Positions 1 to 6,315 of a stretch of DNA of 6,652 bases are shown in pieces. The notes under the pieces were generated by a model that was given only the letters and a program-made list of their open reading frames with translations, ran no database searches and was not told where the DNA came from. The stretch lies in contig DGEG01000113.1 in assembly GCA_002385825.1 (NCBI GenBank), positions 1 to 6,652 of the forward strand. Direction: 5' to 3'. The position numbers and the translations under genes were made by a program. How positions within the stretch are numbered: the first letter of the stretch is position 1; every line of letters begins with the position of its first letter. This DNA comes from Firmicutes bacterium UBA3932 (GTDB lineage Bacteria > Bacillota > Clostridia > Peptostreptococcales > Anaerovoracaceae).

Positions 1-242
1 GTATTGTCCTTTATTTCATGAAGCACTTCGTACAGCCGCTCAACTAAATCGGGCTGCCTGCGGATAAGCTCAACGGTCTTTTCCAACCGCCAAAGCTCCT
101 TGCGCAGATCCTCTTCCCTGCCCGGTTCAAAGGCGGAAATGGCCTTCGCCCGCTTTTTCCCATAGGGAGTGCGGATATAGAGACTGTTGACCACATATTC
201 AAATCCTGTTTCTGTTTTCGTCTTGGAATTGCAAAGCCGCAT
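1..242 (-). CDS. kamC: KamC, MutS-related protein of the lysine fermentation operon (N-terminal fragment, runs off window)
   Basis: Only the first 80 codons are present; the gene continues past the left edge. The start is set by a good ribosome site, AAAAGGAG, five to six bases before the ATG, 25 bases after the kamB stop. The fragment has no P-loop yet; it contains FEYVVNSLYIRTPYGKKRAK (residues 15-34) followed by a charged, probably helical stretch (residues 42-80). An N-terminal 'TPYG' segment followed by helices fits the MutS-like ATPase-type proteins found after kamB in clostridial and fusobacterial lysine clusters; that is recognition from memory of the family, supported by position. 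In such clusters kamC precedes kamD/kamE (beta-lysine 5,6-aminomutase). Its role is not established; a part in maintaining or assembling the B12-dependent aminomutase is an inference. The MutS-type Walker motifs would lie in the missing part. Confidence 0.7.
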   Translation of the reverse strand, partial: MRLCNSKTKTETGFEYVVNSLYIRTPYGKKRAKAISAFEPGREEDLRKELWRLEKTVELIRRQPDLVERLYEVLHEIKDN

Positions 243-267
243 ATCGTCTCCTTTTCTGTTGGCCGTA

Positions 268-1296
268 TCAGTCCTGCTCGCCGTACCGTACATCGATGAC
301 CGGCAGGTCGCCCACGGCTTCCCTCATAGCCGTAAGCAGTTCCCTGTGGTCAAAGGAATACCCCGAAGGGGAATAAGGATTCACCGTCAACGCAGCAACT
401 TGAATGTTTTCAAGCACGTTAACCTGAAAACCCCGTTTCCGAAGCTGCTGCCATGGGGTGGCTCCTATGAAAATTTTTGTGGGATCCTTGAGCACAAAGG
501 TTACGCCTTTCAACTTGGAAGGATGGATATCTCCGATGACGCTCTGCGTCAGCGCTCCCGGAATGAAGACCCAATCCGTTTCCTCGTCTATGGCATCGTC
601 CAAAAACCTGCCCGCTGCCAGGGTCGTCTTTAGATCCGGATATTCCCTCCTGTCGCCCTTGATGAGCATGATCTTATCCTCGGCGGCGCCCGCCTCTATC
701 ATTTCCCTGATAGGCCCTTCCGGAACCTGGGGCAGCTGATATATATTCAGGATATGAAGGGTCTCCTCCACCACCTTCTTCATGCTCCTTGAAAGAACCG
801 CTCCCGTGGCCAATATGATGGCATCCGACGTGGCGGGCGCCGCAATGGACCTGCGGTCTACCGCCCCGTCTATCAGAATCAGTTCCGCGCCTAGTTCCGT
901 CATCTCGTCGCACATGCTCTTATGATCCGCCGTGTTCACTGGCCCGGCTATCTGCACATAGCCGCTTTCCGCCACCCTGCACAGCATCAGCTGACCCAGG
1001 GCTGTGGAATACCGAGTCATCCTCAGTATTTCAAGCCCTGCGTCAGACAGTTCGTACAGCTGAACCGGCACGGATACAATGGTACCGGTATCTAAAAACA
1101 CCCTGGGTTTTTCCGTCTCGGTGACCAGGTCCGTACACTCTCCGTCCCTGCCTGTAGATGTGACGCCGATGGTCATTCCCTCGTCCATGGCCTCTTCAAT
1201 CAGGTAGTTTAGAGTGGTGGTCTTACCCGCATTCTTCGCCATTCCTACGATTGCGATCCTCTTATACTTTTGTGCGAGCCGGTTCAGAATCCCCAT
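268..1296 (-). CDS. kamB: KamB, P-loop NTPase-like protein of the lysine fermentation operon
   Basis: A 342-residue soluble protein with no signal peptide or membrane segment. A Walker A loop, GMAKNAGKT, lies at residues 18-26 directly after a hydrophobic beta strand (RIAIVG). A Walker-B-like strand, LILIDGAVDRR, lies at about 139-149. This arrangement suggests a SIMIBI/MinD-like or GTPase-like nucleotide-binding fold, but no GTPase NKxD motif was evident. The gene starts 11 bases after the kamA stop and its ribosome site (AAAAGGAG) overlaps the end of kamA, so the two are translationally close; kamC follows after 25 bases. The order kamA-kamB-kamC matches known lysine fermentation clusters, in which KamB is always reported as a protein of unknown function. 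A chaperone or reactivation role for the radical or B12 aminomutases, in partnership with KamC, is plausible but inferred. Identification is by synteny plus P-loop. Confidence 0.8.
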   Translation of the reverse strand: MGILNRLAQKYKRIAIVGMAKNAGKTTTLNYLIEEAMDEGMTIGVTSTGRDGECTDLVTETEKPRVFLDTGTIVSVPVQLYELSDAGLEILRMTRYSTALGQLMLCRVAESGYVQIAGPVNTADHKSMCDEMTELGAELILIDGAVDRRSIAAPATSDAIILATGAVLSRSMKKVVEETLHILNIYQLPQVPEGPIREMIEAGAAEDKIMLIKGDRREYPDLKTTLAAGRFLDDAIDEETDWVFIPGALTQSVIGDIHPSKLKGVTFVLKDPTKIFIGATPWQQLRKRGFQVNVLENIQVAALTVNPYSPSGYSFDHRELLTAMREAVGDLPVIDVRYGEQD

Positions 1297-1307
1297 AAAA
1301 ACTCCTT

Positions 1308-2570
1308 TTATTTCTTATCTTTAACCCTCTCGTGGCGGAGGAGGTTCTGGGGCTCCAGAGCCAGTCTCTCGCCCTGCATCAGGCCTGCAACGCCTTCATA
1401 GTGATATTTCTTCTTGCCCGTGCAATAGTCGCAGGTGCACTCAAGAGGCGGCAGATCCTTGGGTTCGGTGTATGTGGTAATAACGCCTTCGTAGTTTCTC
1501 AGTATTACCTTGTCGGGAGACTGGGAAATCAGGTATTGAGGCATTACAGGAATCTTTCCGCCGCCGCCGGGGGCGTCCACAACGAAGGTGGGCACCGCAT
1601 AGCCGGAAGTATGGCCCCTGAGACCTTCGATGATTTCGATACCTTTTGCAACAGGTGTTCTGAAGTGCTCGATTCCCAGGGAGAGGTCGCACTGGTAGAT
1701 ATAGTAGGGACGAACCCTGTTCTTCACCAGGTTGTGAACCAGATCTCTCATGATATGCGGGCAGTCGTTGACGCCGCGAAGCAATACGGACTGGTTGCCC
1801 AGAGGAATACCGGCATCCGCCAGCTTCCGGCAGGCTTCCATAGCGTCAGGCGTCATTTCTTTGGAGTGGTTGAAGTGTGTGTTCAGCCAGATGGGATGAT
1901 ACTTCTTCAGCATATTCACCAGATTGTCCGTAATCCTCATGGGCATGACCACGGGAGTACGGGATCCCAGTCTGACGATCTCTACGTGGGGGATCGCCCG
2001 CAGCTCTTTAATGATATATTCCAATACATCGTCATCAACTAACAGACAGTCGCCGCCGGAGAGAAGAACGTCTCTTACCTCCGGGCTCTTTCTGATGTAG
2101 TCGAGGCATGCGTTGATGTCGTCCATGCTCCTCTGAGCGTCGGTTTCACCGGCTAATCTCCTGCGGGTGCAATGCCTGCAGTACATGGAGCACTGGTCGG
2201 TGATCAGGAAAAGCACTCTGTCGGGATATCTGTGGGTCAAGCCCGGAGCCGGAGAGTCTTCGTCCTCGTGTAGAGGATCCAGCATATCAGCTTCGCTTCT
2301 GTGGGTCTCGGCGAGAACGGGCACAGCCTGCATTCTGACCGGGCATCTGGGATCATCGGGATCCATGAGAGATGCATAGTAAGGAGTGATTCCCAGCCGG
2401 AAATTCTTAACTACTGCATTGATGTCTTTTTCTTCTTGTTCCGTCAGGTTTATGATCTTCTTCAGCTGCTCAACGGTGGTGATTCGATTTGCTACCTGCC
2501 ATTTCCAGTCATACCACTGCTCTTCCGTCACATCCTTATAGGCTTCGATTTCTTTCCAATTCCTTGCCAT
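1308..2570 (-). CDS. kamA: L-lysine 2,3-aminomutase (radical SAM, PLP)
   Basis: Converts L-lysine to L-beta-lysine, the first step of lysine fermentation, using a [4Fe-4S] cluster, S-adenosylmethionine and pyridoxal phosphate in the cytoplasm. The 420-residue length matches the clostridial enzyme (416). The radical SAM cysteines are C127, C131 and C134 in CSMYCRHC. PLP should be held by K339 in PGGGGKIP. D295 (QCDLS) and D332 (VVDAPGGGGK) match, with the same 37- and 7-residue spacings, the two aspartates that bind the lysine side-chain amine in the C. subterminale enzyme (D293, D330, K337). This supports lysine rather than glutamate as substrate. C270 plus C378, C380 and C383 (ECTCDYC) match the inter-subunit zinc site, implying the domain-swapped oligomer. 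The start has a strong AGGAGG site (2579-2584) eight bases upstream. It is followed by kamB after 11 bases and separated from kdd by a 254-base hairpin-rich spacer. Confidence 0.97.
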   Translation of the reverse strand: MARNWKEIEAYKDVTEEQWYDWKWQVANRITTVEQLKKIINLTEQEEKDINAVVKNFRLGITPYYASLMDPDDPRCPVRMQAVPVLAETHRSEADMLDPLHEDEDSPAPGLTHRYPDRVLFLITDQCSMYCRHCTRRRLAGETDAQRSMDDINACLDYIRKSPEVRDVLLSGGDCLLVDDDVLEYIIKELRAIPHVEIVRLGSRTPVVMPMRITDNLVNMLKKYHPIWLNTHFNHSKEMTPDAMEACRKLADAGIPLGNQSVLLRGVNDCPHIMRDLVHNLVKNRVRPYYIYQCDLSLGIEHFRTPVAKGIEIIEGLRGHTSGYAVPTFVVDAPGGGGKIPVMPQYLISQSPDKVILRNYEGVITTYTEPKDLPPLECTCDYCTGKKKYHYEGVAGLMQGERLALEPQNLLRHERVKDKK

Positions 2571-2604
2571 TTTAATTACCTCCTATCAGTATTTACGTGG
2601 CAAC

Positions 2605-2643
2605 TTCTATAGGAAACAACTTAACAATTTCTATGGGAAACAA
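2605..2643. repeat. Two direct copies of TTCTAT(A/G)GGAAACAA
   Basis: The 15-mer TTCTATAGGAAACAA at 2605-2619 recurs as TTCTATGGGAAACAA at 2629-2643 (one mismatch, 24 bases start to start). A third, inverted copy of the core (ATTGTTTCCCTAT) lies at 2804-2816, just after the kdd stop codon. The second and third copies form the outer ends of the large inverted repeat in this spacer. The extra direct copy, nearer kamA, could be a scar of an insertion or tandem duplication, or a protein-binding site; the sequence alone does not decide. Confidence 0.6.
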
Positions 2644-2816
2644 TGGATTGTTTAATTGTTTTTTCTGTTTTCGGACGGTAGAGTGTTCTCCCGCTCGACG
2701 GCTACGCGCTGCGTGCCGTACGATCTAGACGGCCCGTCCTGTCTGGTTGGCACTTGCTTGTACTCGCCGGAGCACACTCTACCCGTCCGAAAACACAGCT
2801 ACAATTGTTTCCCTAT
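2629..2816. repeat. Long imperfect inverted repeat / large stem-loop between kdd and kamA (MITE-like or structured RNA)
   Basis: The core arms are 2666-2691 and 2769-2796. They read TTTTCGGACGG(G)TAGAGTGT and then CTCC on opposite strands, giving a stem of about 24 pairs with one mismatch and one-base to two-base bulges. Outer segments continue the symmetry (AATTGT, then TATGGGAAACAAT at 2631-2644 against its inverse at 2804-2816). Inside the loop a second hairpin is seen at 2695-2723: ACGGC/GCCGT plus ACGC/GCGT around a GCT loop, extended by TCG/CGA. The centre is GC-rich while the flanks are AT-rich. Neither side has a run of T directly after the stem, so it is not a typical intrinsic terminator. 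It starts about eight bases after the kdd stop. Possible readings are a miniature inverted-repeat element, an mRNA stability or processing structure that sets the kdd:kam ratio, or a structured non-coding RNA. The lysine riboswitch core was not recognised. The fold is certain; the function is unknown. Confidence 0.8.
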
Positions 2817-2824
2817 GTTTTGTG

Positions 2825-3862
2825 TTATGCGTACATTTCCGTGAACAGTTCGCGCAGCGGCGGGCACTCTCTGAGCACCTGCAGTGCTATGGCAGCATGT
2901 CCTTTCGTATATCCGTTGCCGATAATCATGTTGACGTCTTTACCTACGCCTTCAGCACCTAATGCAGCCTTTGTGAAGCTGGTGGCCATGCTGAAGAAGT
3001 AGACGGTGCCGCCGTCTTTGGTGGCGAGAATGCTGGCCATTTCCGTGTTGGGGATGTTTACGCAGTTGATGACCAGGTCAGCAAGCTTTCCGTCTGTGAG
3101 TTCCATGATCTTGTTGTATACATAGATTGCATCTTTTGCGTCTGCAGCAAAATATTCGTCCGCAAGACCCAGTTTTCTGGCTCTGTTGGTGCTCTTCTCG
3201 CTTCCGCCGATGCAGATGACTTTTCCGGTAACGCCGGCTCTCTTCTTTGCTTCATACAGGCAGAGAAGTCCGGATTTTCCACCGCCGCCGATAACTACAA
3301 CCGTATCGCCGGGCTTAACTAATTTGGCAGCCTGTGCGGGGGCGCCTGCAACGTCCAGTACGGACAGCGCCAGGTTTTCGGGCATATCATCGGGCAGAAC
3401 TGCATAGATACCGCTCTCAAAAAGAATAGCCTGACCTTTGATGTCAACCTGATCCACGTCGGGTCTTACTTCAAGAATTTCTTCAATCACAAGAGGTGTG
3501 AGAGAAAGGGATACGAGAGTAGCGATCTTGTCGCCGACTTTGAGATCTGTCTTGCCTTCCAATGCGGGACCGATCTCTTTTACGGTTCCGATGAGCATTC
3601 CGCCGGAACCTGTAACGGGATTCTTGTGCTTGCCTTGCTTCTCGACAATGCCCATCATGATCTTTTTAATCTCTTCTATATCGCCTTTAGCCTGCTCCTG
3701 GATTTGGGTAAAGCTGGCGGAGTCGATATTGAGGGTTTGAACGTCGATGAGAATTTCATTGTCGTAAATTTCCATGGTGTTATCGATCTTTTCTGCGGGT
3801 TGAGGCAGCACGCCTTTCGGTTCGATAACGCGGTGTGTTCCATAAGGACATCCTTTTTTCAT
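2825..3862 (-). CDS. kdd: L-erythro-3,5-diaminohexanoate dehydrogenase
   Basis: Catalyses NAD(P)-dependent oxidative deamination of (3S,5S)-3,5-diaminohexanoate to 5-amino-3-oxohexanoate, the step after the two aminomutases in lysine fermentation. The 345-residue protein is recognisable from its N-terminal GTHRVIEPKGVLPQP region, GKHKNPVTGSGG (about 77-88) and a Rossmann segment with the glycine-rich loop VIGGGGKSGLL (190-200). A conserved VINCVNIPNTE (264-274) and ILATKDGGTVYFF (278-290) follow. The overall layout (GroES-like N-terminal part, then Rossmann fold) resembles medium-chain dehydrogenases. The start has a GGGAGG site (3871-3876) eight bases upstream. It is the first gene after a sigma-54-type promoter with a leader of about 127 bases. 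It is followed by a large hairpin before kamA, so kdd may be expressed at a different level from the kam genes. The neighbouring regulator carries a degenerate copy of this same protein. Confidence 0.95.
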   Translation of the reverse strand: MKKGCPYGTHRVIEPKGVLPQPAEKIDNTMEIYDNEILIDVQTLNIDSASFTQIQEQAKGDIEEIKKIMMGIVEKQGKHKNPVTGSGGMLIGTVKEIGPALEGKTDLKVGDKIATLVSLSLTPLVIEEILEVRPDVDQVDIKGQAILFESGIYAVLPDDMPENLALSVLDVAGAPAQAAKLVKPGDTVVVIGGGGKSGLLCLYEAKKRAGVTGKVICIGGSEKSTNRARKLGLADEYFAADAKDAIYVYNKIMELTDGKLADLVINCVNIPNTEMASILATKDGGTVYFFSMATSFTKAALGAEGVGKDVNMIIGNGYTKGHAAIALQVLRECPPLRELFTEMYA

Positions 3863-3988
3863 AGTTGTTTCCTCCCATAAATAGAATCTTGTAAATTGAT
3901 TTTAGCTTTTCGCTTTAGTTAGCTTCCGCACATTTCGGCATTGGCTGGCTTTCGCACATGCTTACTGTGTACCGAAACGGACTTTGCC
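3863..3988 (-). other. Leader region of kdd, with short direct repeats
   Basis: About 127 bases lie between the predicted sigma-54 transcription start and the kdd ATG. No open frame with a ribosome site was found in it apart from the kdd site itself. It carries the 12-mers GCTTCCGCACAT (3922-3933) and GCTTTCGCACAT (3948-3959) (plus-strand reading), one mismatch apart, 26 bases start to start, with a shorter relative GCTTTTCGC at 3905-3913. No convincing riboswitch or terminator fold was seen. Confidence 0.4.
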
Positions 3989-3999
3989 ATACTTTAAAC

Positions 4000-4015
4000 A
4001 GCAATTTTTATGCCA
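4000..4015 (-). promoter_or_regulatory. Sigma-54 (-24/-12) promoter of the kdd-kam genes
   Basis: The minus strand reads TGGCATAAAAATTGCT. This matches the consensus TGGCAYR-N4-TTGCW with the invariant GG (4014/4013) and GC (4002/4001) exactly ten bases apart. The predicted start of transcription is near 3989. Sigma-54 promoters need an AAA+ activator, and such a protein is encoded immediately upstream. The bases between the regulator terminator and this site (4016-4195) offer room for enhancer sites. Confidence 0.85.
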
Positions 4016-4113
4016 AATTAGTTTTTGCTTCTTTCGTCATGTGTCCCGCTTGTGTCGTGTACCTGTCCGTTGGCTTCCATGGGTCGGAAAACCGCTGAAT
4101 TTAGCCCATCTCT

Positions 4114-4140
4114 CCGTTGTTAACGGCTTTGCTGATTCGT
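4114..4140. promoter_or_regulatory. Candidate upstream activator site for the kdd promoter (weak)
   Basis: A perfect short inverted repeat, CCGTT-GTT-AACGG (4114-4126), lies about 125-140 bases upstream of the predicted kdd transcription start, a normal enhancer distance. The overlapping minus-strand stretch AATCAGCAAAGCCGTTAACA can be aligned, with small gaps, to the palindrome copy that overlaps the regulator start (AATCCAAAGCGGTTAAACA). The gaps make this a weak match. The remaining bases from 4016 to 4195 hold no gene: no open frame with a usable ribosome site was seen on either strand. Confidence 0.3.
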
Positions 4141-4195
4141 CAGAAACCTTCCTCCACCTCCTTCGAAGATTGTAGAATTTTGCCCCATTCGATGC

Positions 4196-4234
4196 AAAAG
4201 CGGTTCAGGTAGACAAAAACCCGAACCGCTTTTT
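4196..4234 (-). terminator. Hairpin terminator after the sigma-54 regulator gene
   Basis: A 15-pair stem (4196-4210 with 4219-4233; one G-U pair) encloses an eight-base loop, starting three bases after the regulator stop codon. The stem begins with A's and ends with T's on both strands (TTTT on the minus strand, five T's on the plus strand), so it could stop transcription in both directions. It separates the regulator from the kdd promoter. The stem is built on CGGTTC/GAACCG, similar to half-sites of the upstream palindrome array, but the arms are three bases further apart than in that array. Confidence 0.85.
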
Positions 4235-4236
4235 GT

Positions 4237-6315
4237 TCATATATTATATTTGTTCTTTTTTCGGATCAATTGAGACTGGCTGATCCCTATGGCTTTAGCT
4301 GCTTTTCGAGAAGAACCGTACTTCTCATAAGCGCTTTTTATTATGTTTTTCTCAAAATTAGCCACCAGCAAATTCAGATCCAATACGACGCCTTTCTCTT
4401 CTTCTGTCTCTTCCGTTCCCAAAGGCTCCATGTTTTCAAAGAGATCCACGTGCAGCTCCTTCATCACGTCAAAGACCGTAATGGTCTCGCCTTTGGCGGA
4501 AATCAGCAGCCGCTGAACCATGTTCTCCAGCTCCCGGATGTTGCCGGGCCAGTCGCGGCCTTTCAGGTACTCCACCGCGTCTTCGGTGATGTCGCGTTTG
4601 ATGCCGAATTTGTCGTTATATTTCTTAATGAAATATTGCACCAGCGCCGGGATTTCCGCCCTTCTCTCAGAAAGATTGGGAACGCGGATGGGAAACACGT
4701 TGAGCCTGTAGTAAAGGTCCCTTCTGAACCGCTTGGCGCTGATGGCTTCCTCCAAATCACGGTTCGTGGCCGAAATGATGCGGACGTTGGTCTTCACCGG
4801 CCTGGTGCCTCCCACCCGGTAAAACTCCCCGTCCTGGATTACTCGCAGCAGTTTGGCCTGCACGTCCATGGGCAATTCCCCCACCTCGTCAAGGAAGATG
4901 GTGCCGTTGTCCGCAAGCTCGAAATATCCCTTTTTCCCCGAAGGATTGGCTCCGGTAAAAGATCCTTTTTCATAACCGAACAGTTCCGATTCGATCAAGT
5001 TTTTGGAAATGGAAGCGCAGTTGATCTTTACAAAAGGCTGCATCTTCCGGGCACTGTTCTTTTGGATCAGGGTTGCTATCTTTTCTTTGCCCGTTCCCGT
5101 TTCTCCGGTGATAAGCACGTTGCAGTCGTATTTCGCCACGCTCAGGATTTCGTCCAACACGTTTGCCATTGCCCTGCTTTCGCAGATGAAGTCTTCCACC
5201 AGACTCTTGCGATAATGAGGCATTGCAAGCCCGCTGCCGGAGCGTCCCAAGGGATAGTCCACATTGTCCTCCACATCCGGCGTCACCACCGTGGCAGTCC
5301 GCAGGTAGGAAGCCAGCTTTCTCACAAGGTCTATGTCAAATTCATCGTATTCCTCCAGGTAACCTTCCGCGCAGCGAATTGTCAGCTGCCTGGAAATGGA
5401 TTCAGTGATGTAAACCGCTATATTATAATTGTTGATAAGGTTGGCGAAAAAGACGGTTCCACCGTAGCGGGTGGCTAGAATGTTTACCGTCTCAGCCCCG
5501 GGGATGTTGGCGCAGTTGACGCTCATGTCATAATGCCCTTCCGCATTCAGGCGCTGCAGGCATTCCACCGGACGCAGGATGTTCACGTAATGAATTTCCG
5601 TAAAGACTTCGTTGAGCAGTTCGTCCAGGCTGTCTCCTTTAAATATGATGTCGGATTTTTTGTCTAAAAGGCAGACCACCTGGGCATCGGGCCCCGCGGC
5701 GCTCCGGATGGCGCATCCAAAGAGCAGATTGGTGAGCAGGTTGTTTCCCACTACGAGAAAGTTCCTCTTGCCTTTGGCTTCCCGGCTCACCGCGTAGAGG
5801 GTGCCGGATTCGTCGTAAGCGAAGAGCAACAAATCGATGGGCACGTCCTTCGGCGGCTTCACCACCGGAAATTCATCGAACAGGATCGCATAGCCTTCCG
5901 CTTCTATCTGGGAATAGGCCATGTCGATTTTCGTGATGCGGCTTATGTAAATGGGGATAGCTGCCAGGGAAGCATTGCAGATAACCTCGTCCCCCGGTTT
6001 GAGGCCCTTCTTATTGTGATACTCGCTTCCGATCTCTTCCACGATGCCGTAGACCACGCCTCCCGTATCCGTCGCAGGATTATGAAGCTTCCCTCTCCGG
6101 ATAACAATATCCATGATTTTATCTTTTATTTTTTGCGGGTCGTTGTTGGCTTCGATGCAGATCTGTTTGAAGCTGGTGCTTTCGATATGAAGCCTCTTTA
6201 TCGACACCCGAAGCTCTTTAGGGTGGATTTCCCGGTTGTTGTCCACTCTCCATGCCGAGGTGGAGAGAACATGTTTTGGCTCAAGCACCCGGTTCAATCC
6301 AAAGCGGTTAAACAT
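4237..6315 (-). CDS. Sigma-54-dependent activator with a Kdd-like (pseudo-dehydrogenase) sensor domain
   Basis: A 692-residue cytoplasmic transcription activator. Residues 1 to about 335 align end to end with Kdd: NRVLEPKHVL (8-17), HIESTSFKQI (43-52), GKLHNPATDTGG (75-86), VNCANIPGAETVNILAT (266-282) and GGTVFF (285-290). The Rossmann loop VIGGGGKSGLL of Kdd is VVGNNLLTNLL here (188-198), so nucleotide binding is probably lost. A linker follows, then the AAA+ domain: Walker A GETGTGKE (404-411), GSFTGA (451-456, the sigma-54 contact loop, normally GAFTGA), Walker B GTIFLDEVGE (471-480), sensor I SATNRD (515-520), RRDLYYRLNVFP (531-542) and WPGNIRELENMVQRLL (589-604). A Fis-type helix-turn-helix closes the protein (about 655-692). 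There is no receiver or PAS domain. The start has AGGAGG eight bases upstream (6324-6329) and an in-frame TGA just before it. It probably activates the kdd promoter in response to a lysine-pathway intermediate (inferred). Confidence 0.93.
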   Translation of the reverse strand: MFNRFGLNRVLEPKHVLSTSAWRVDNNREIHPKELRVSIKRLHIESTSFKQICIEANNDPQKIKDKIMDIVIRRGKLHNPATDTGGVVYGIVEEIGSEYHNKKGLKPGDEVICNASLAAIPIYISRITKIDMAYSQIEAEGYAILFDEFPVVKPPKDVPIDLLLFAYDESGTLYAVSREAKGKRNFLVVGNNLLTNLLFGCAIRSAAGPDAQVVCLLDKKSDIIFKGDSLDELLNEVFTEIHYVNILRPVECLQRLNAEGHYDMSVNCANIPGAETVNILATRYGGTVFFANLINNYNIAVYITESISRQLTIRCAEGYLEEYDEFDIDLVRKLASYLRTATVVTPDVEDNVDYPLGRSGSGLAMPHYRKSLVEDFICESRAMANVLDEILSVAKYDCNVLITGETGTGKEKIATLIQKNSARKMQPFVKINCASISKNLIESELFGYEKGSFTGANPSGKKGYFELADNGTIFLDEVGELPMDVQAKLLRVIQDGEFYRVGGTRPVKTNVRIISATNRDLEEAISAKRFRRDLYYRLNVFPIRVPNLSERRAEIPALVQYFIKKYNDKFGIKRDITEDAVEYLKGRDWPGNIRELENMVQRLLISAKGETITVFDVMKELHVDLFENMEPLGTEETEEEKGVVLDLNLLVANFEKNIIKSAYEKYGSSRKAAKAIGISQSQLIRKKNKYNI

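Noticed and set aside
1332..2042. Plus-strand open frame of 236 codons
   Set aside because: Antisense shadow of kamA, whose active-site residues are all present on the minus strand.
2586..2619. Separate sigma-70 promoter for kamA
   Set aside because: TTGTTT with TAAATA at 18 bases is only a partial match to both boxes in an AT-rich region; not strong enough to report.
2749..2764. Possible plus-strand sigma-54 element starting TGGCAC inside the large hairpin
   Set aside because: The -24 part looks good, but the -12 position has TA instead of the invariant GC at the required spacing.
2571..2824. Lysine riboswitch or T-box upstream of kamA
   Set aside because: The spacer is well structured, but none of the conserved core segments of these elements was recognised, and there is no terminator with a T-run before kamA.
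2656..3002. Small plus-strand open frames over the kdd 3' end and spacer
   Set aside because: They overlap the hairpin and antisense kdd, have no good ribosome site and no recognisable product.
4270..5478. Long open frame (402 codons) on the plus strand
   Set aside because: It lies wholly antisense to the regulator's AAA+ domain, has no recognisable domain, and mirrors the codon pattern of the real gene.
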